Of a stretch of DNA of 6,403 nucleotides, positions 5,460-6,403 are shown one piece after another. Source of the stretch: JAXHUE01 sp034189655 (GTDB lineage: Bacteria; Chloroflexota; Dehalococcoidia; E44-bin15); the NCBI GenBank assembly GCA_034189655.1, contig JAXHUE010000045.1, positions 1 to 6,403 of the forward strand, written 5' to 3'. Made by a program: the position numbers and the translations under genes. Within the stretch, counting starts at the first letter, position 1. The number at the start of each line of letters is the position of its first letter. Under the pieces are notes generated by a model. It was not told the DNA's origin, did no database searches, and was given only the letters and a program-made list of their open reading frames with translations.

Positions 5460-6403
5460 ATGAGTGGGAAGAGAGGTTCCAGGGGCCGGGGGGAGAGGCG
5501 GCGTATCGTCGTCAAGATGGGCACCAACCTGCTCACCGGGGGCGGCGACCGCCTCGATGTCGAGGTGATGGCCGTCCTGGTGGGGCAGGTAGCCGCCCTG
5601 CACCGGCAGGGCCACGAGCTCATCGTGGTCACGTCCGGGGCCATTGCCGCCGGCAGGGAGAAGCTGGGGCTCATCTCCGAGCGCCGCGACATCGCGTCGC
5701 GGCAGGTGATGGCGGCGGTGGGCCAGAACTCCCTGATGAGCGTCTACGAGGGGCTGTTCAGCCGCCATGGCATCGTGGTGGCCCAGACCCTGCTCACCAG
5801 GGCCGACCTCTGCGACCGGCTGGGCTACCTAAATGCCCGCAACACCCTGCTCGCCCTGCTTGAGCTCAAGGTAGTGCCCATCGTCAACGAGAACGACGTG
5901 GTGGCCGTGGAGGAGATCGAGGGCGTGGTCTTCGGCGACAACGACAACCTCTCCGCGATGGTGGCCAACCTGGTAGATGCCGAGCTCCTGGTGCTGCTGG
6001 GCGATGTCGCCGGGCTGCACACCCGAGACCCGGTCGTAGACCCCGGTGCCGAGCTCATCCCCCTCGTAGAGTGCATAGATGCCCGTATCGAGCGCCTGGC
6101 CGGGGGCACCCGAGGCCGGGGCAGCGGGGGCATGGCCACCAAGGTGCAGGCGGCCAAGCTGGCCACCGCGTCGGGGGCCGCCGTGGTCATCGCCCATGGC
6201 CGGGAGCGCGACGTGCTGGTGCGGCTGGTGAGCGGCGAGTCCATCGGCACCCTGTTCCCCGCGGCCACCAGCAGCCGGGAGAGCCGCAAGCGCTGGATGC
6301 TCTCCGGCCTGGCCACCAGGGGGAGGCTCGCGGTAGATGACGGGGCGGCGCGGGCGCTGCGCGAGCACAAGAGGAGCCTGCTCCCTGCCGGCGTGGTCGA
6401 GGC
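5460..6403 (+). CDS. proB: Glutamate 5-kinase ProB, C-terminus cut by the right edge
   Basis: ProB phosphorylates glutamate with ATP to glutamyl 5-phosphate, the first step of proline synthesis, in the cytoplasm. The frame is open for 314 codons to the edge. The amino-acid kinase domain begins RIVVKMGTNLLTGG (Lys19). It then shows VTSGAIAAGREKLG (Ser59), VPIVNENDVV (143-146), FGDNDNLSA (158-166, glutamate-binding Asn-Asp) and the GSGGMATK loop (Lys228). The PUA domain starts near SRKRWMLSG (Trp279) and is incomplete. E. coli ProB has 367 residues, so roughly 50-60 are missing. The first 14 residues are an Arg/Gly-rich extension. Where E. coli has the LLTDQKGLY segment, this protein has LLGDVAGLH, with Gly for Ser/Thr. 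The Shine-Dalgarno site is weak (GAGGT, 5445-5449, about 10 nt from the start), but the strong promoter just upstream supports this ATG. proA often follows proB, but here that region is outside the window. Confidence 0.96.
   Translation, partial: MSGKRGSRGRGERRRIVVKMGTNLLTGGGDRLDVEVMAVLVGQVAALHRQGHELIVVTSGAIAAGREKLGLISERRDIASRQVMAAVGQNSLMSVYEGLFSRHGIVVAQTLLTRADLCDRLGYLNARNTLLALLELKVVPIVNENDVVAVEEIEGVVFGDNDNLSAMVANLVDAELLVLLGDVAGLHTRDPVVDPGAELIPLVECIDARIERLAGGTRGRGSGGMATKVQAAKLATASGAAVVIAHGRERDVLVRLVSGESIGTLFPAATSSRESRKRWMLSGLATRGRLAVDDGAARALREHKRSLLPAGVVE

Noticed and set aside
1..6403. A new defence, mobile or multi-gene biosynthetic system
   Set aside because: No transposase, integrase, toxin-antitoxin pair, repeat array or nuclease cluster was found. 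The genes are housekeeping or small accessory genes without a clear joint role.

Overview
The window is GC-rich bacterial chromosome, apparently from a Gram-positive-like or monoderm lineage. The Cys-Cys-Pro lipoprotein start followed by a Pro-Thr linker, the strong GC bias and the style of the Mfd and ProB sequences make Chloroflexota (Dehalococcoidia-like) my best guess. That is inference only; there is no rRNA or marker tree to prove it. No mobile element, CRISPR array, tRNA or rRNA was recognised.

Layout. (1) At the left edge, on the minus strand, is the start of a secreted or lipid-anchored protein whose body lies outside the window. It has a clear promoter and Shine-Dalgarno site. (2) A 165-nt divergent gap (117-281) leads on the plus strand into three collinear genes: a HAD-family hydrolase (282-992), a small unknown lipoprotein (1045-1572) and a small four-CXXC zinc-finger protein (1666-2004). 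The gaps between them are 52 and 93 nt, so they may be co-transcribed, but no shared function is visible. (3) The zinc-finger gene runs tail-to-tail into mfd, the transcription-repair coupling factor, on the minus strand (2001-5282), with a 4-nt overlap of the stop codons. (4) A 177-nt divergent gap (5283-5459) separates mfd from proB, glutamate 5-kinase, whose promoter has a perfect extended -10. proB runs off the right edge within its PUA domain.

Functionally this is a mix of housekeeping genes (DNA repair by mfd, proline synthesis by proB) and small envelope or accessory proteins. I see no convincing new multi-gene system. The points most worth a second look are the edge-truncated lipoprotein and its promoter, the CCP N-terminus it shares with the second lipoprotein, the unusual HAD motif I (D-F-Y-Y-T), the orphan DnaJ-type zinc module, the changed UvrA-contact positions in Mfd, and the palindromic -10 region plus inverted repeat in front of proB.
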